From NCBI GenBank assembly GCA_030544235.1, contig CM060478.1, forward strand, positions 4,895,727 through 4,959,726: DNA of 64,000 bases, read 5' to 3'. This document shows positions 1 to 11,544 of the stretch, piece after piece (the first letter of the stretch is position 1; each line of letters starts with the position of its first letter). The notes below the pieces were generated by a model. It had not been told where the DNA came from. It saw only the letters and a program-made list of their open reading frames with translations, and searched no databases. The position numbers and the translations under genes are program-made. This DNA comes from Lepturacanthus savala (Eukaryota; Chordata; Actinopteri; Scombriformes; Trichiuridae).

Positions 1-960
1 AGGATTAAACAAGTGAACACCAAAATGCAAAAAGAAAATCAGGAAGGGGGGGAAATACTTTTTCACACCACTGTACAGGTCAGACGAGCATCAAGAACCA
101 TATTAGGTAAAAGAAATTCACCTTCACATAATGAAAGAAGCAGGAAAAAGCCAAAAAAAATGTTGCGTAACAGTAACAAAAAACAATAAAGAGAGCTTTT
201 AAACTAATGGATCCAACTGAGTCAATCATATATGTGTAGATGTAATGAGATGAAATAAATCTTCAATATTATTGACAGGATAATTATATAGTTTGTGTAA
301 ATGCATTTGGTTGTTAATGGTGGGATTATTCACACAGTTTACAAAAGACATCTACACAAATGAAATTTCAAAATAAAAGTGGGCGACTGCAACATTTAGT
401 GCTGTTTTTAGTTATTTAGCTTGAACCAAGCTAGCTAACATCATACCAGTTAGTTTATAGCTTATTGTTAATTTAAACTTCGGACAAAAAAAGGGATTTC
501 CATCTTTTTCCAAAAAACAAAGATATTCAGTTTAAAATGATATCAAACAGAGAAAAGCAGCAAATCCTCCGACTGAAGGAGCTTAAAGAATGACATAAAT
601 AAAATAGTTATAATAGCCTCATCATTTCACCACTGGAATAATCTCTGAGCTGTTTCCTGCAGCTCTACAGTCTATGGAGACAAATATAATGAGATTTCAC
701 TAAAGCACAAACTTCACAGATTGATTTATTTGGTCAAATTTGCTCAAATGTGCACATTTAGCTGAACAGTGCCGCACGTGTCAGGCTGAATTACTTTGTG
801 CACTAAGAGTAGCTGTATTAAAAGGTTCCAGGGCAGCAGATGGTCCAGGCTTTAGCTCCGTGTTATTCGCTGCTCTAAGAACAACCGACTGTGAGAATAA
901 TGTTTGTTCAGTCCAGTAATTTCATGCTGTGGGTTGTGTTGAACAAAGCAGAGTCTGTAA

Positions 961-1797
961 GTGGTGTCAAACATGCGGCCCGGGGGCCAGAACCGGCCCA
1001 CTGAAGGGTCAGTGAGTATCTTTCAGGGTTCAAGGCTTGGATTTGTAAATGGTTTGTGAGACAGGAGATAACTTCATCTGCTGCTTAAACTTATGGAAAA
1101 ACTCAGACATTATATTGTTGAAAGTGTTTTTTTCTTGTCTTCTCTCCTGTTTTGTAGTCGATTAATTTATGGCTTATACAAATAAATTATTGGATTAGTT
1201 GTTTGGTTCATAAAATGGTGCAAATAGTCGATCAGTGTTTCCCAAAACTGAAGATTCAACCTAAAATGTCTTTTTTTTGTCCAGACCAACAGTCCACAAC
1301 CCAAAGATCATCAGTTTACTGTTATAGAGACTAAAGAAACCAGGAAATAATCAGAGAAGAGAAGCTGGAACCAGAGAATTTGCACATTTTCTTCTTAAAA
1401 ATGACTCAAATTGATCAAAATTGTTAGTCATTAATGTGATAGTTGGTAACTAATCAATCAATTCGTTTGAGTTTCGTTCGAGTTTCATTTGAGTTTGACT
1501 GTTTATAAAGTCAGAACTTACTTAGTTTCCAACTATTACATTAATCAACTACTCTGATAATCAATGTTGAGTCATTTTTAATAAGAAATTGTCCAAATTC
1601 TCTGGTTCCAGCATCTCAGATGTGATTATCTTCTTGATAAATGACTCAAAATGTGTTGTTTTGTATAAATGTTTAGATTTCTTTACATAAACAGGAGGGA
1701 AGTGTTATTTTCACCTTTATTTTGACTAGTTCAGCCCACTTGAGATTAAAAATGTGCCGAATGTGGCCTATGAACTGAATTGATTTGAACACCTCTG
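961..1797 (+). mobile_element. non-autonomous hAT-like element
   Basis: The left end reads GTGGTGTCAAACATGCGGCC and the right end, reverse-complemented, reads CAGAGGTGTTCAAATC, so both ends carry a GGTGTYMAA-type inverted terminus, as in many hAT elements. The flanks GTCTGTAA (953-960) and GTCTATAA (1798-1805) could be an 8-bp target duplication with one mismatch. Related copies lie near 20.0, 34.3, 43-46, 56 and 61.3 kb. It encodes no protein and carries another repeat nested at 1145-1640. Confidence 0.65.
1145..1640 (+). mobile_element. dispersed repeat nested in the hAT copy
   Basis: The block around 1250-1415 (GTCCAGACCAACAGTCCACA, then GCTGGAACCAGAGAATT) recurs almost unchanged at 38880-39060 and, inverted, in 11600-11880. 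From about 1490 to 1640 part of it appears again in the opposite orientation (GTCCAAATTCTCTGGTTCCA), so this is an inverted partial pair. Complete copies elsewhere have ends like AGAGCTGCAACGATT, a family abundant in teleosts. Its position inside 961-1797 suggests it inserted after the hAT copy. Confidence 0.6.
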
Positions 1798-2305
1798 GTC
1801 TATAACACTGCAAACTGTATTTTTAGTCTTTGTGGGGGAGGCAGCTGCTTCACCTGGAATCAACAAATGCAAAAATGTGCGGTTTCAGGTGGTTACTCAA
1901 ACATGTTTGGGTCACGCTGTCAAATCCCCGGTGGGTTACTGTGGAAACGTTTTCCCGCTGGGAGTAAAGATAAAGACCCTGAGGAGTTGCTGGATCATCA
2001 TTTAGCGGCGGCGGAGGCAGACAGCTCTATGTTGAAACTATCATCATCATTATCAGCCCCATTACCTTAATGGAGCCGACGCGCCGCTGATATTAATACA
2101 GGCTATTACCAGGCTGTGACATCATCAGTCATCGCCCTGCGCCGCACAGACAAGAGAAAGTGATGTCTGCATCCGTCACGTCACAGTTAAAGGAGCGGCG
2201 GCACGTGACATCATCGTCCATCAACGCCAGAACACGGGACAGGCGTGACATCACTAATCATAATTTACATGTATCAGCGTGAGAAACGACCAGTGATCAG
2301 ATCAC

Positions 2306-2992
2306 ACGGGTTGAACACGTGATGACATCATGATGAGTTACGGATAAACATGTGATGATGTCATGACGAGTTACGGGTGAACACGTGATGACATCATGAT
2401 GAGTTACGGATAAACATGTGATGACATCATGACGAGTTACGGATAAACACGTGATGATGTCATGATGAGTTACGGATAAACACGTGATGATGTCATGATG
2501 AGTTACGGACAAACGTGATGATGTCATGACGAGTTACGGACAAACACGTGATGATGTCATGACGAGTTACAGATAAACACGTGATGATGTCATGACAAGT
2601 TACGGACAAACACGTGATGATGTCATGACGAGTTACAGATAAACACGTGATAATGTTATGACAAGTTACGGATAAACACGTGATGATGTCATGACGAGTT
2701 ACGGACAAACACGTGATGATGTCATGATGAGTTACGGATAAACACGTGATGACGTCATGACAAGTTACAGATAAACATGCGATGACATCATGACGAGTTA
2801 CGGATAAACACGTGATGACGTCATGATGAGTTACAGATAAACATGTGATGACATCATGACGAGTTACGGGTGAACACGTGATGACATCATGATGAGGTAC
2901 GGGTGAACATGTGATGACATCATAACGAGTTACGGGTGAACACGTGATGACATCATGATGAGTTACAGATAAACATGTGATGACATCATGAT
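2306..2992. repeat. 33-bp minisatellite, about 21 units
   Basis: Tandem units of 33 bp run from one GAGTTACGG to the next. Most contain CACGTG (or its CpG-decay form CATGTG) followed by TGATGACATCATG or TGATGATGTCATG. Variation is mainly at ACGG/ACAG, CACGTG/CATGTG and GACATC/GATGTC. One unit near 2504-2534 is 31 bp, having lost a CA. Because 33 is divisible by three, the array gives spurious 11-residue repeat reading frames on the - strand; these are not genes. There are no variable spacers, so this is not a CRISPR array. Confidence 0.95.
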
Positions 2993-2994
2993 TA

Positions 2995-3085
2995 GTTTAA
3001 AGTTATCTTCATTGAATAAAAATGTGCTTTTCTTTAAAAAATAAGGACATTTCTAAGTGACCCTAAACTTTTAAACGGTAGCGTA
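2995..3085 (+). mobile_element. Tc1-type MITE end fragment
   Basis: The segment ends GTGACCCTAAACTTTTAAAC followed by GGTAGCGTA. This matches the right end of the longer element at 60872-61606 (GTGACCCCTAACTTTTGAAC then GGTAGTGTA). Such termini next to a TA target are typical of Tc1/mariner-derived elements in fish. The rest of the element is missing; the minisatellite abuts it. Confidence 0.55.
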
Positions 3086-3099
3086 TGAATTTATTTTTA

Positions 3100-3395
3100 T
3101 TTGTATTTTAGTTGATTAAGGTCACTTTTATTTTTGTGTTTTCTCCTAACATTCATTTACTCTTTACCTGCTGTTTAAGGCTTTTATTATTTATCTTACT
3201 ATTTATTTATTTGTATTTATTTATTCATTCTGACATGCTATTTTAAATTATTATCTATCTGCTATCAATCAAAATCCAGTGTTTCCTCACTACATATTTG
3301 CGGTTTATGAAACTGTTTCAGTTTCTGTTTTTATTGAGTTTTATTATTATTGAGAGCTTCATTAATTACATGAATTTCTTTTCTTCTTTTAAACA
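3100..3395 (+). repeat. dispersed AT-rich repeat, copy 1
   Basis: Shares an ordered set of blocks with 48050-48345: ACATTCATTTACTCTTTACC versus CCATTCATTTACTTTTTACC, then TTCTGACATG, then ATCAATCAAA, then GTGTTTCCTCACTACA, then ATTGAGTTTTATTATTAT. The two copies are in the same orientation and differ by many substitutions, so this is an old dispersed repeat. The class cannot be decided from the sequence; a retroposon 3' part is possible. Confidence 0.6.
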
Positions 3396-4715
3396 ATGTA
3401 TTTTTATATGTTAGGAACCTGCAGTAAAACACAGCTATTCCTCCTTAAATAAACTTAAACTTACATTCGAGCCCCAATCTGAAACATGAGAAAGGACAAT
3501 GCATACAACATATTGAAAAAAAATCCCTTTTTTGGAATTATGACCATGTTTAGCATAGATCTGCAGCATTATAAAAGTGCAAACATGACATAAAAAACAC
3601 TAAAAAGCATAACATTTCTCCTTTAAGTAATACTAAAAACTTAAATTCTGCTCCAAACCTCCTCTGGGTGGTTCAGGCTGGTCTGAACAGTCGTGACTGT
3701 TATGATTTCATATCGATTCCCTTCCCTTCCAGCAGCTGTGACACACCCTTTGAGGAAGGTATCTGGGCTCAGATCACAGACCCTCAATACCGACCTTGAC
3801 AATGGAGGGCAGAAATCCCCGTCTGACGGTCCACTCGCTATCTGGAGACGACTGACAGGCACTGTAATGTAGTTAGAGCAGGAGAGTAATGGCAACAGAC
3901 AGCAGTGACAGGACAAGAAAGGAGGAGGGGGGGAGGGAGGAACAGATGGAGACAGATGATAGCACAGGAGGAAAAGGAGATAGAGAAGAGGAGGAGGAGG
4001 AGAGAGAGAAAACAGGAGATTGATTGATTGAAGGTAGAGATATAAGAAAAAGACACAGAGGAAGATGGAGGTCTGCTGCCGCCGACTCAAAGACTTTCCT
4101 GTTGTATATTTCATTTGCATCGGCTCTCAGGTTCCTGCAAAATGAAATTATTATTTTGTCAATGCAGCTCTGACCACTGTCTGGTTGGGTAAAAAACATC
4201 TGAACTGCAGCACACGTTGAGTGCATTTAAAAATAGTTGTGATGCATTTCAGGATAATTGTAACAGTGGCCACCATTTATTTATGTTAGCGGACTCCATG
4301 TGTTCTGTTACAGGAAACCCAGAAGGTCAGAGAAGGTCTTCTGTTAATTTTATTGAATTTTTTTTAAAGATTTTTCATGCTTTTATTCTTTAAGGCCACA
4401 TTTACACATCGCCAGGTATTCCCAAAAAATATATATATTTCTCCCCTCTACATTTTCAAAAACATTGTTCACACCAGATATTTTTCAAAAAATGTTTCAT
4501 TCACGAGCTGATATATGCAAACTTATAGGTGTCAGTGGAATGAGAAGCATAAAGGCATGTTAGCCAATCAAAACCCTGGAAAAAGCACAACAGGGTAAAG
4601 GTCACTGATGCGTTTTCTGTCACATTCTCTGATGTTCTGCAGTTTTTTCAAATCCAAATTTCCAAATTTTCCACTTTTGCTTTAGCTGTAGTTTCATTTT
4701 TAATTTCTAAAGGCC

Positions 4716-4859
4716 TTAATTCTCTATTGCATAACGTTGCCATATGACAACACCATGCAAATTTTGTCGTATAGGGCTCTTTTTTCATTAATTCTAATTT
4801 TAGCCCAGAATGCACTGCGGTATTCATGTTCGCTGAAACAAATGTGCCCTGGGGGTTAA
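4716..4859. mobile_element. possible TTAA-flanked MITE
   Basis: Begins TTAATTCTCTATTGCATAAC and is bounded on the right by GGGGGTTAA. The terminal motif CTCTATTGCATAA recurs, inverted, at about 15813-15830 (TTATGCAATAGAGGGTTAA), and the internal CATATGACAACACCATGCAA resembles CATATGGCAACAATATGCAA at about 15620. TTAA boundaries suggest a piggyBac-type element, but the boundaries are weak. Confidence 0.35.
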
Positions 4860-5438
4860 AAATCGGTCCATGGAAAAAGGGGAAAAACAGGATTTCCTGG
4901 TCTATTGATGAACTTTTCTATGGATTCAAAAGACATGTTTTTACAACTAAATAGTAAAACATGGATTTTATAATACAGCTTTTTAGTAATATTGATCCAA
5001 AGTATTATATAAATACTTTATATAATATATTAAATATTAGCCTTTTCCGCTCCGTGTGAGCAGGACCTGACCAGGAATGCTGCATTAAATACTCATTCCA
5101 TCACTACCTTTCCCTGATACTCCTCAAATATTGGGAGACGGGGAGAAACAAGGCTGTCTTCTCCTCACGCTATTAAGGGGGCGAAAAGGAAAAAAAAAAA
5201 AACTCTAACCTGGTAAAGCAATTTGTCTCCAAGTAGCCTCAGGGAGGAACATAGAGAGGGAGAGATAGAGAGAGCCGGAGACACGGAGGAGAGGGGAAAA
5301 AAAAAACAAGAGCAGGCAGTAAGAGAAAAAGTGTGCTGTGATGAATGTGGAAAATGAAGAGAGAGACTGGAGCAGGAGGAGGAAGAGAGGAGTGAGTCCA
5401 GGGGAAGAGGGAGGGCACTCTGACTGCATAATTGGTGC

Positions 5439-5560
<122 letters not shown>

Positions 5561-6204
5561 ATACACACCTACAGTACCGTTTCCCCCACAGCTCTGGAGT
5601 GATGCTTTAGTGGCTGCTACATTAGCCTCGTTAGATATGCAAAGTGGGCCAATTAGCAGCCCAGCGTGCAGGAAGTGACATGTTCCACCTGAAGAGACCA
5701 AAAAAAAAAAAAAAAAGTCACTATTCACTGCCAGCAATAAATCATGGCTCCAGGGGTCTGTATGTGAGAGTGTGTGTAAGTGTGTGTGTGGGTTTGCACA
5801 CAGAAATGTCACACACCTGAATTATAGGTTCATTAGCTGTAGCCAAAAAAAAACCGCACATCCTTATTCTCTCTTGAATCTGTGAGAGATTAAACTTCGC
5901 CCTCTCAGGAAAATACATCATTTTTGCATCTGTTGCGGCCTTTTCTCAATAATACGTTGCCGTGAAAGTCGAGGAAAACCGCTGCTTTTTTCCTTCGATC
6001 CATTTCCGGAGGTGTGAGACTGCAGCAGCTCGGCGTCGCCAGGCCAATTCACAAATGTGAATCAGGGTGGAACCTTTCAGTTCATTTTTCATTTTCAAGG
6101 GACACGACTGGATATAAATACAACCAGAACATGTGACACAGCAGGGAAATGTAAAGAGACTAAAGTAAAGCAAACAGCTTTTTATTATTATTATTATTTT
6201 ATTA

Positions 6205-6670
6205 GAAGTAGAATTATCTTGAATTATCTGATTCTGTTGGAAAATAATTTAACTTATTTCAAGTTATTCAAAGGATTTGAGATAAAATGTCTGAAATGAG
6301 ATAAGTCAAACAATTTAAACTTATAAAAAAAAACAACTAAATTGACCAAAATCAAGAAAACTAAATAATAAGCATTTGTACAATTAGTCCAGTATTGAGA
6401 AGAATTATCTTGAGATATTTTATTCCAGTATTTTTTTCTTGGTATTGGTCAATTTAGTCTTTGTTTTCTTAAAATAAGTTTGGTTTTACTGTTTTATCTT
6501 AATGTTATATATTTATCTCATACTATGGAATATTTTATATAATAATTCTGACTTTTTATCTCAAATTCTTTAAATATCTTGAAATAAGTCAAATTATCTG
6601 CCTGGAATAAGATAATTCTACTCAACGTTGGACCAAAAACAAGATATTTTCACTTTTTTTGCAGTGCTGT
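6205..6670. mobile_element. AT-rich fold-back element (MITE-like)
   Basis: The left part (about 6207-6310: GTAGAATTATCTTGAATTAT, TTAACTTATTTCAAG, GGATTTGAGATAAAA) reappears as reverse complement in the right part (about 6530-6625). The right end CACTTTTTTTGCAGTGCTG is typical of teleost copies. A related fragment with TGATTCTACTCAATATTGGA lies at about 43180-43230. The arms are diverged, so the insertion is old. No coding capacity. Confidence 0.6.
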
Positions 6671-7832
6671 CAGTGATCCGCAATTAAAAGAATGAAGTAA
6701 TATTTCTGATGTACTAGAATTTTCATTTCATAAAAACCATCTGTTGTTATTTTTCTCCTCAATGTAGAAAGTGAAACTCACATTAGTGCAGTGTGAGGGT
6801 GGTTTGATCAGAATTAATTGCCGCAGCCTTTTAATGAGAGAAACATAAGCAAACAACCCCACAACCATCACATATTTGATTACATTTTAAAAGTCATGCA
6901 TGGAATTAAGTGGCTTTGCCTTTTTCTACTAAACTGTTGCCTTCAGTCAAATAGAAAAGTCTATTATGTGAAATACCTCAAAAACTATGAGAAACCTTAC
7001 AGAAAAGTAAAGAAAAATATATCACAAGCACTGCTAAGTGTAAAACTATGTGTTTCTTAATTGTTGAATAATTAAGACCCCCCCCCCATTCCTTAAAGTG
7101 GTTTGGTCCATGTGCTGTTTTCCAGTGGGCGGGGCCAGTGGCTAACGGCTAATATTGACAGTCAGCTAGTAGCTAGCTACAGGGAAGAAACCAATTAAAC
7201 TAATATGTAGAAGCCAGTGAGACATTTACCACTTTTTGTCAAAAATCAGCCTCTTTTTTAACAGTGGGTCCATTAAATGTTTTAACAATTTTTACCTCTT
7301 TAATTAATGATCTCATTTGCCTTATGTATGAATATAAATAAATATGAAACATTGCAATAATTATTATTACTTTAGTATTGTTTAAAACATGTGAACATGC
7401 TGAGCCAGGTTGCAAAGGAGTGTGAGAGAGAGAAGAAGATAGCACCAGATTATTATGGTAACACAGGATTTTGTTTTTATGTCCCCTATGGAAATTATTC
7501 AGTCCCATCAATGACCCCTGCTTCAGAGTTAGAATCTGATTGAGACAATAGATGTTGGTTTTTGATGCCACTGAATGATCTGATGTAGAGTTTTAACACA
7601 CCATGATTTTCCTAAAACCTTTACTTTTTTTTTTTTTAGGTATTTTTATTTTAAATCTCTGGCCACATATTATCACTTATCAGCAAAGATACCAACTTAA
7701 ATCTCCAGCCTTAAACTGCATCTCCGCTGCTTATCTGAGCCCACGGCCTGTTCATCCTGTTTTTAGAACGCAGCGTTTTTCACTGTCAGCAGATTCTCTG
7801 ATGCACTGTCTTTTTTTTATTATTATTTTCAG

Positions 7833-7919
7833 GTGCTGGTGTGGCACACTCGCACGGAGAAACCTCACCTCGCAAACGAGCCCAAACACCGGAAGGACAC
7901 TGTAGTGATCGAGGTGTGA
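7833..7919 (+). CDS. b3gat2: b3gat2 terminal coding exon: galactosylgalactosylxylosylprotein 3-beta-glucuronosyltransferase 2 (GlcAT-S), C-terminus
   Basis: The exon encodes 28 residues and a stop, starting VLVWHTRTEKP directly after a TTTTCAG acceptor and ending DTVVIEV. The block is diagnostic of the beta-1,3-glucuronyltransferase family (GT43), type II Golgi membrane enzymes that transfer glucuronic acid from UDP-GlcA to terminal galactose, giving the precursor of the HNK-1 carbohydrate. In family structures the His and Arg of the HTR motif sit at the UDP-donor site; both are present. I choose b3gat2 over b3gat1 and b3gat3 because of LANEPK and the IEV ending, as in vertebrate B3GAT2. All other exons, including the transmembrane anchor and DDD metal site, lie outside the window. 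It faces smap1 tail to tail, the arrangement seen on human 6q13, which supports the call. The first codon is in phase 0. Confidence 0.93.
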   Translation: MLVWHTRTEKPHLANEPKHRKDTVVIEV

Positions 7920-8407
7920 GAGGATCCGGGGATCGGATCCAGAACCAGGAGCCCGCTCTGGCTGCTCATCATTTCTTGGCCCAGGACCGATGGCAGCGCC
8001 CCGCTGTTCACGGTGGACAGAGGCGACGAGGAGCTGCATGATTCAAGACTTCTGGCTGTCTGTCAAACGTGCTTTGTGAGAAACGGACGGCGCCGAATTA
8101 TGTCTCATCTCACACAAACTGGGAAAAGACTTTTAACTGTTTCGTTTTCCTCCATCCACAGCTTGCTGGTGTAAAAAAAACAACAAAAAAAAGAAGAAGA
8201 AAAAACTCAAGTATTAATGTAAAAAACATGTTTTAAAAAAAATAATGGATTTAAAAGTGCCATGTCAATCATTTTGAATCATTAATGTCATTTTAAATCA
8301 TTAATCCATCATTGTCAAACTGTGAAGCCGTGATATATTTACCATAAACTATCAAGGCTCCTGGTCCGGTAATCGGTAGCGTAGCCTCACGCTGGCGTTT
8401 CTCAAAG
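7920..8407 (+). other. b3gat2: start of b3gat2 3' UTR
   Basis: The sequence after the stop is GC-richer and free of recognisable repeats to about 8160, then A-rich, as expected for a 3' UTR. No AATAAA occurs on the + strand between the stop and about 9930; ATTAAA near 8795 and AATAAA at 9932-9937 and beyond are possible signals, so the real end is unknown. A short frame at 7841-8041 overlaps the real exon in another frame and is not a gene. Confidence 0.55.
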
Positions 8408-8860
8408 TTAAAGGAATAGTCAACATTTTTTGGGGGGAAATATATTATTAACTTTCTTTCCAAGAGCGAGATATGAAGATTGATTCCTTTCTCATGTTGG
8501 TGCGTTAAGTACAGAGCTGGATGTGTTAGCCTAGCTTAGCATAAAGACTACAAGTAGGAAGGAAACTAGCGTTGCACCAACACTTTCACCAGTATTAACT
8601 ATTTAATTCTCATTTGATAAACTACACATGAGCAGAAATCTGTCTAACTCTCTGCTAACAGCAGCCAAACTGTCAATAAGTTGGTTAGAACAAACCTAAA
8701 ACATGTTTTAATTGAGAATTTAGAACAAACATGATACAAGAAATTTGTTAGCTGCGTTTAGAGGTGTTGGTGAAACTTATTTTTGCATGTTTGACATTAA
8801 AATTACTTCATTTCTTCCCCCTGCCTCCAGGTTTTATGCTAAATTATGCTAATCCCAACT
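8408..8860. mobile_element. TTAA-bounded teleost dispersed repeat
   Basis: Begins TTAAAGGAATAGTCAACATT, followed by a GAGATATGAAGATTGATTCC block and AGCTTAGCATAAAGACT. This order is that of a very common fish repeat with TTAA at its edge. The right boundary is unclear; TTTTATGCTAAATTATGCTAA near 8830-8855 looks like a degenerate inverted copy of the AGCTTAGCATAAAG part. No coding capacity. Confidence 0.5.
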
Positions 8861-9804
8861 AGCTCCACGCTGAAAGTCCTCCTGAAATGACAAATTCTTC
8901 ACATTGTTACATCACATCCCTGCTAATATTGTTCACTTATTTTACTATATTTGCCAAAAACATCATGAAAAGAATGTTTCTTTGTACTTTTAATATCAAA
9001 ATCACATTTCACTATTGACTGTAAGCTGCTGTCTGATTGGTTCTGCACATGCTAGAATACGCCCATTTTTTAATGGTCCAATCAGATTCCTCCTAATCTT
9101 TATATACTGTTCATGCCATGAAAAGACGTCACAATATGGATGTTATATTCAATGAAATGGCACAACAGTTGGACTTTAATGCACAGACACTTCTATTTTC
9201 TCTCTCTTGGAAAGAAAGTGAAGACTGTACCTCTTTAAATGTTGGAAGGGAAGTCTTTGCTTGTTTTATTATCTGCCAAAAAAAAAAAGGTTTTAGCTGG
9301 ATTTGTTCTGGAAAACCAAACCAGCGCCTTCTTCCTGTTTTCACAGTGGCTCAAAGCAGCAACATCCAATCAGAGGCCGAGGGGAGCAGCTAGATTTCCC
9401 AGCACTGGTCTTCTTTGTTTCAGACTTAATGTGGTAATGATTTATTGATGCCTAAATGCTAAAGAATTCTCCCTTAAATCAGGCTGAACTGATCATATAT
9501 AATGAACTAGAGCAACCTTTGCCTTCCTCCAACGTATGTGATCGGGTTCGAAAAATAGTCGATGCGCGGTAACGAGTAACATCTCTGCTGACAAGCTGCA
9601 ATCGATAATGCAGAGATAACACAGGAAACTCGCCTCACGCCAAAATGCACCTGCCAGCGGAGGAATGAAAGGAGGAAGCCGAGCAGACGGCTGAAAGTAG
9701 CACGTTTCGTGTAAAGAAACATTTCCATCAAGAATGTTTTAACGGCAGTTTTTTTTTTTTTCCCCGAATGACTCACACGGAATTCAATCCAGGATTCAAC
9801 AGCC

Positions 9805-9810
9805 TTTATT
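9805..9810 (-). promoter_or_regulatory. smap1: candidate smap1 poly(A) signal
   Basis: On the - strand the hexamer is AATAAA in the context TTTGGAATAAAGGCTGTTG. It is followed about 20-25 nt downstream by the GT-rich GTGTGAGTC, which fits a cleavage site near 9785. The signal lies 3.0 kb after the smap1 stop. Confidence 0.5.
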
Positions 9811-10514
9811 CCAAATGACCCTCAACAGAAAGAAAAGGAGTAAACTAATAACCCCCCCCCAAAAAAAAAAAAAGATTTAAAACAGTACTTTCACAGTTAA
9901 AAAGAGTCATTGGACAAAGTTGAACACAGAAAATAAATTTCCTGGCTACTTTAATGCACGGAAACCACTTTTTTTCCTCTGTACTAGGCACCAGAAAATG
10001 TAAACACGTTGGAAATAAACCTGGAGGACGTTTCACACTGAAACACAGCGCTACGGTTATTACTTGGCGGAGGGACCCTGTACATATGGACGTGAATCTC
10101 TGCACGGCGTTTTTTCGGCAGTGTGATTGTAGCTCTGTATGCATGTGTTCTGGATCGTTGCCCGACGTTCTCTCTCATAGACGCAATAAACAAGGACTGG
10201 ACAGTGATGACGGGACCCATCCAGCATTTTCATACAGGTCCCTTTTTTTGCTAGCATTGTCCAATCCTGTTCCTCGTTATCGTCCTCTACCAGCCCTCTG
10301 ATTGGTCGTCCAGGTTTATTTGCTTGAGACTTAATTGTGCTTCTCTTGTACTGCACAGAAACAACAAAAAAATAAAAAGAAATACCACAATAAAGATGGC
10401 GGATGGCTGAACATACGGTTACAGAGTCATATGTGAAGGGAAACAACACCGGGGGTGTCACACTGGTCCAGGTTTGAAAAGAATGTGTTAAACAATAAGT
10501 GGTTTTGGTGGTTG

Positions 10515-10846
10515 TATAGTGGCAGTCCAATGCGGCTAACCAGATTAAACCAGGTTTTTATTAGGTTTCTTATTGCTAAATGGCCAACAATTTACCAGCA
10601 GGTGCAGTAGATTCTCAGAAAACCAACAAGTTCCAGCATTCATGATATATACACTCTTAATTACTCACAATTAGTTGAAAAGAGTGTGTTAAAAAACAGC
10701 AGAGTGGTGTATATATCATGAATGCTGGGCCTTGTTGGTTTTCTGAGAATCTACTGCACCTGCTGGTAAATTATTTGCCATGTAGCATTAAAAAATATAA
10801 TAAAAACCTGGATTAATCTGGTTTGTCGTATTGTTACACTACTGTA
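10515..10846. mobile_element. fold-back MITE with long, near-perfect inverted arms
   Basis: The two halves are reverse complements over about 150 bp each, around a loop of roughly 30-40 nt near 10660-10700. The core arm, starting AATTTACCAGCAGGTGCAGT, is identical for about 42 bp, and the arm is over 90% identical across its inner 85 bp. Outer ends are TATAGTGGCAG and, reverse-complemented, TACAGTAGTGTAAC, with TA at both edges, suggesting a Tc1/mariner-type MITE. High arm identity implies a fairly recent insertion. It lies within the predicted smap1 3' UTR, where a transcript could form a long RNA hairpin. Confidence 0.8.
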
Positions 10847-11544
10847 CCTTTTCTGTGTGGAAATGAAGTGACAGCTCACTTATTTTTGCGGTTTTCCCCT
10901 CTACAACGATGTGAGACACGAGGCCGCGACGCAGCCAGAGACAGAGTACCTGCTCCGTTATGTAAAGTGCAGTATGACAAACCGCTGTGATTCCGGCAGA
11001 GCTTTAAATCGCCTCGGGGAGCAGCGAGGGGTGGTGGTGGTGGTGGGGGGGGACGTCTCATTTCCAGCAACAAGGAAACGTCTTAACTGGGTCGGAGCCC
11101 AGTTTCCGCTGAACCCGGCCCCGTTATGGTTATAAAAGGCTCTGAAAACCGCACGGAGCGGCTAACAAAGACGCCCAGGGGACCCCAAGACCACCCAGGA
11201 ATAACTTAGAGGGAATCCTGGACATTTTGGATTTGGGTTTGTTTGTAACCAGCGAGCAATTTAGGAAACTGAGATGGACTTAAACATATATGTAAAACTG
11301 GCCAATCTTAAATGTTTATGTGGTTATTGGTTTATTTAATAGGGAAAAGTGCATATTAGTAACATTACGGTAAATGCACCAGTTATCCATCAATGTTCCC
11401 TGGATAGATGTTAAAAAATCAGCCTGAAAGTGAATATATATAAAAAATAACCTTAACTTACAGTATTTCACTTACCCACAACCCTAAACACATTTTAATG
11501 CAGTAAATACCACAGCGTGTTAGACGTGTGTAAAGTTTGCATTT

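Noticed and set aside
2297..2708. 11-residue repeat proteins on the - strand (LSVTRHDIITC units)
   Set aside because: They arise because the 33-bp minisatellite unit is divisible by three; a 2-bp deletion near 2510 breaks the frame, and no splice or start context supports a gene.
2306..2992. CRISPR-like array
   Set aside because: Units are directly joined without variable spacers, and the window is vertebrate.
3641..4120. 159-codon frame on the - strand
   Set aside because: Its middle is the complement of a purine-rich low-complexity tract (Pro/Ser/Leu runs) and it shows no known domain.
10060..10530. 156-codon frame on the - strand in the smap1 3' UTR region
   Set aside because: No recognised domain, overlaps another open frame on the opposite strand, and lies after the smap1 stop; kept only as a UTR note.
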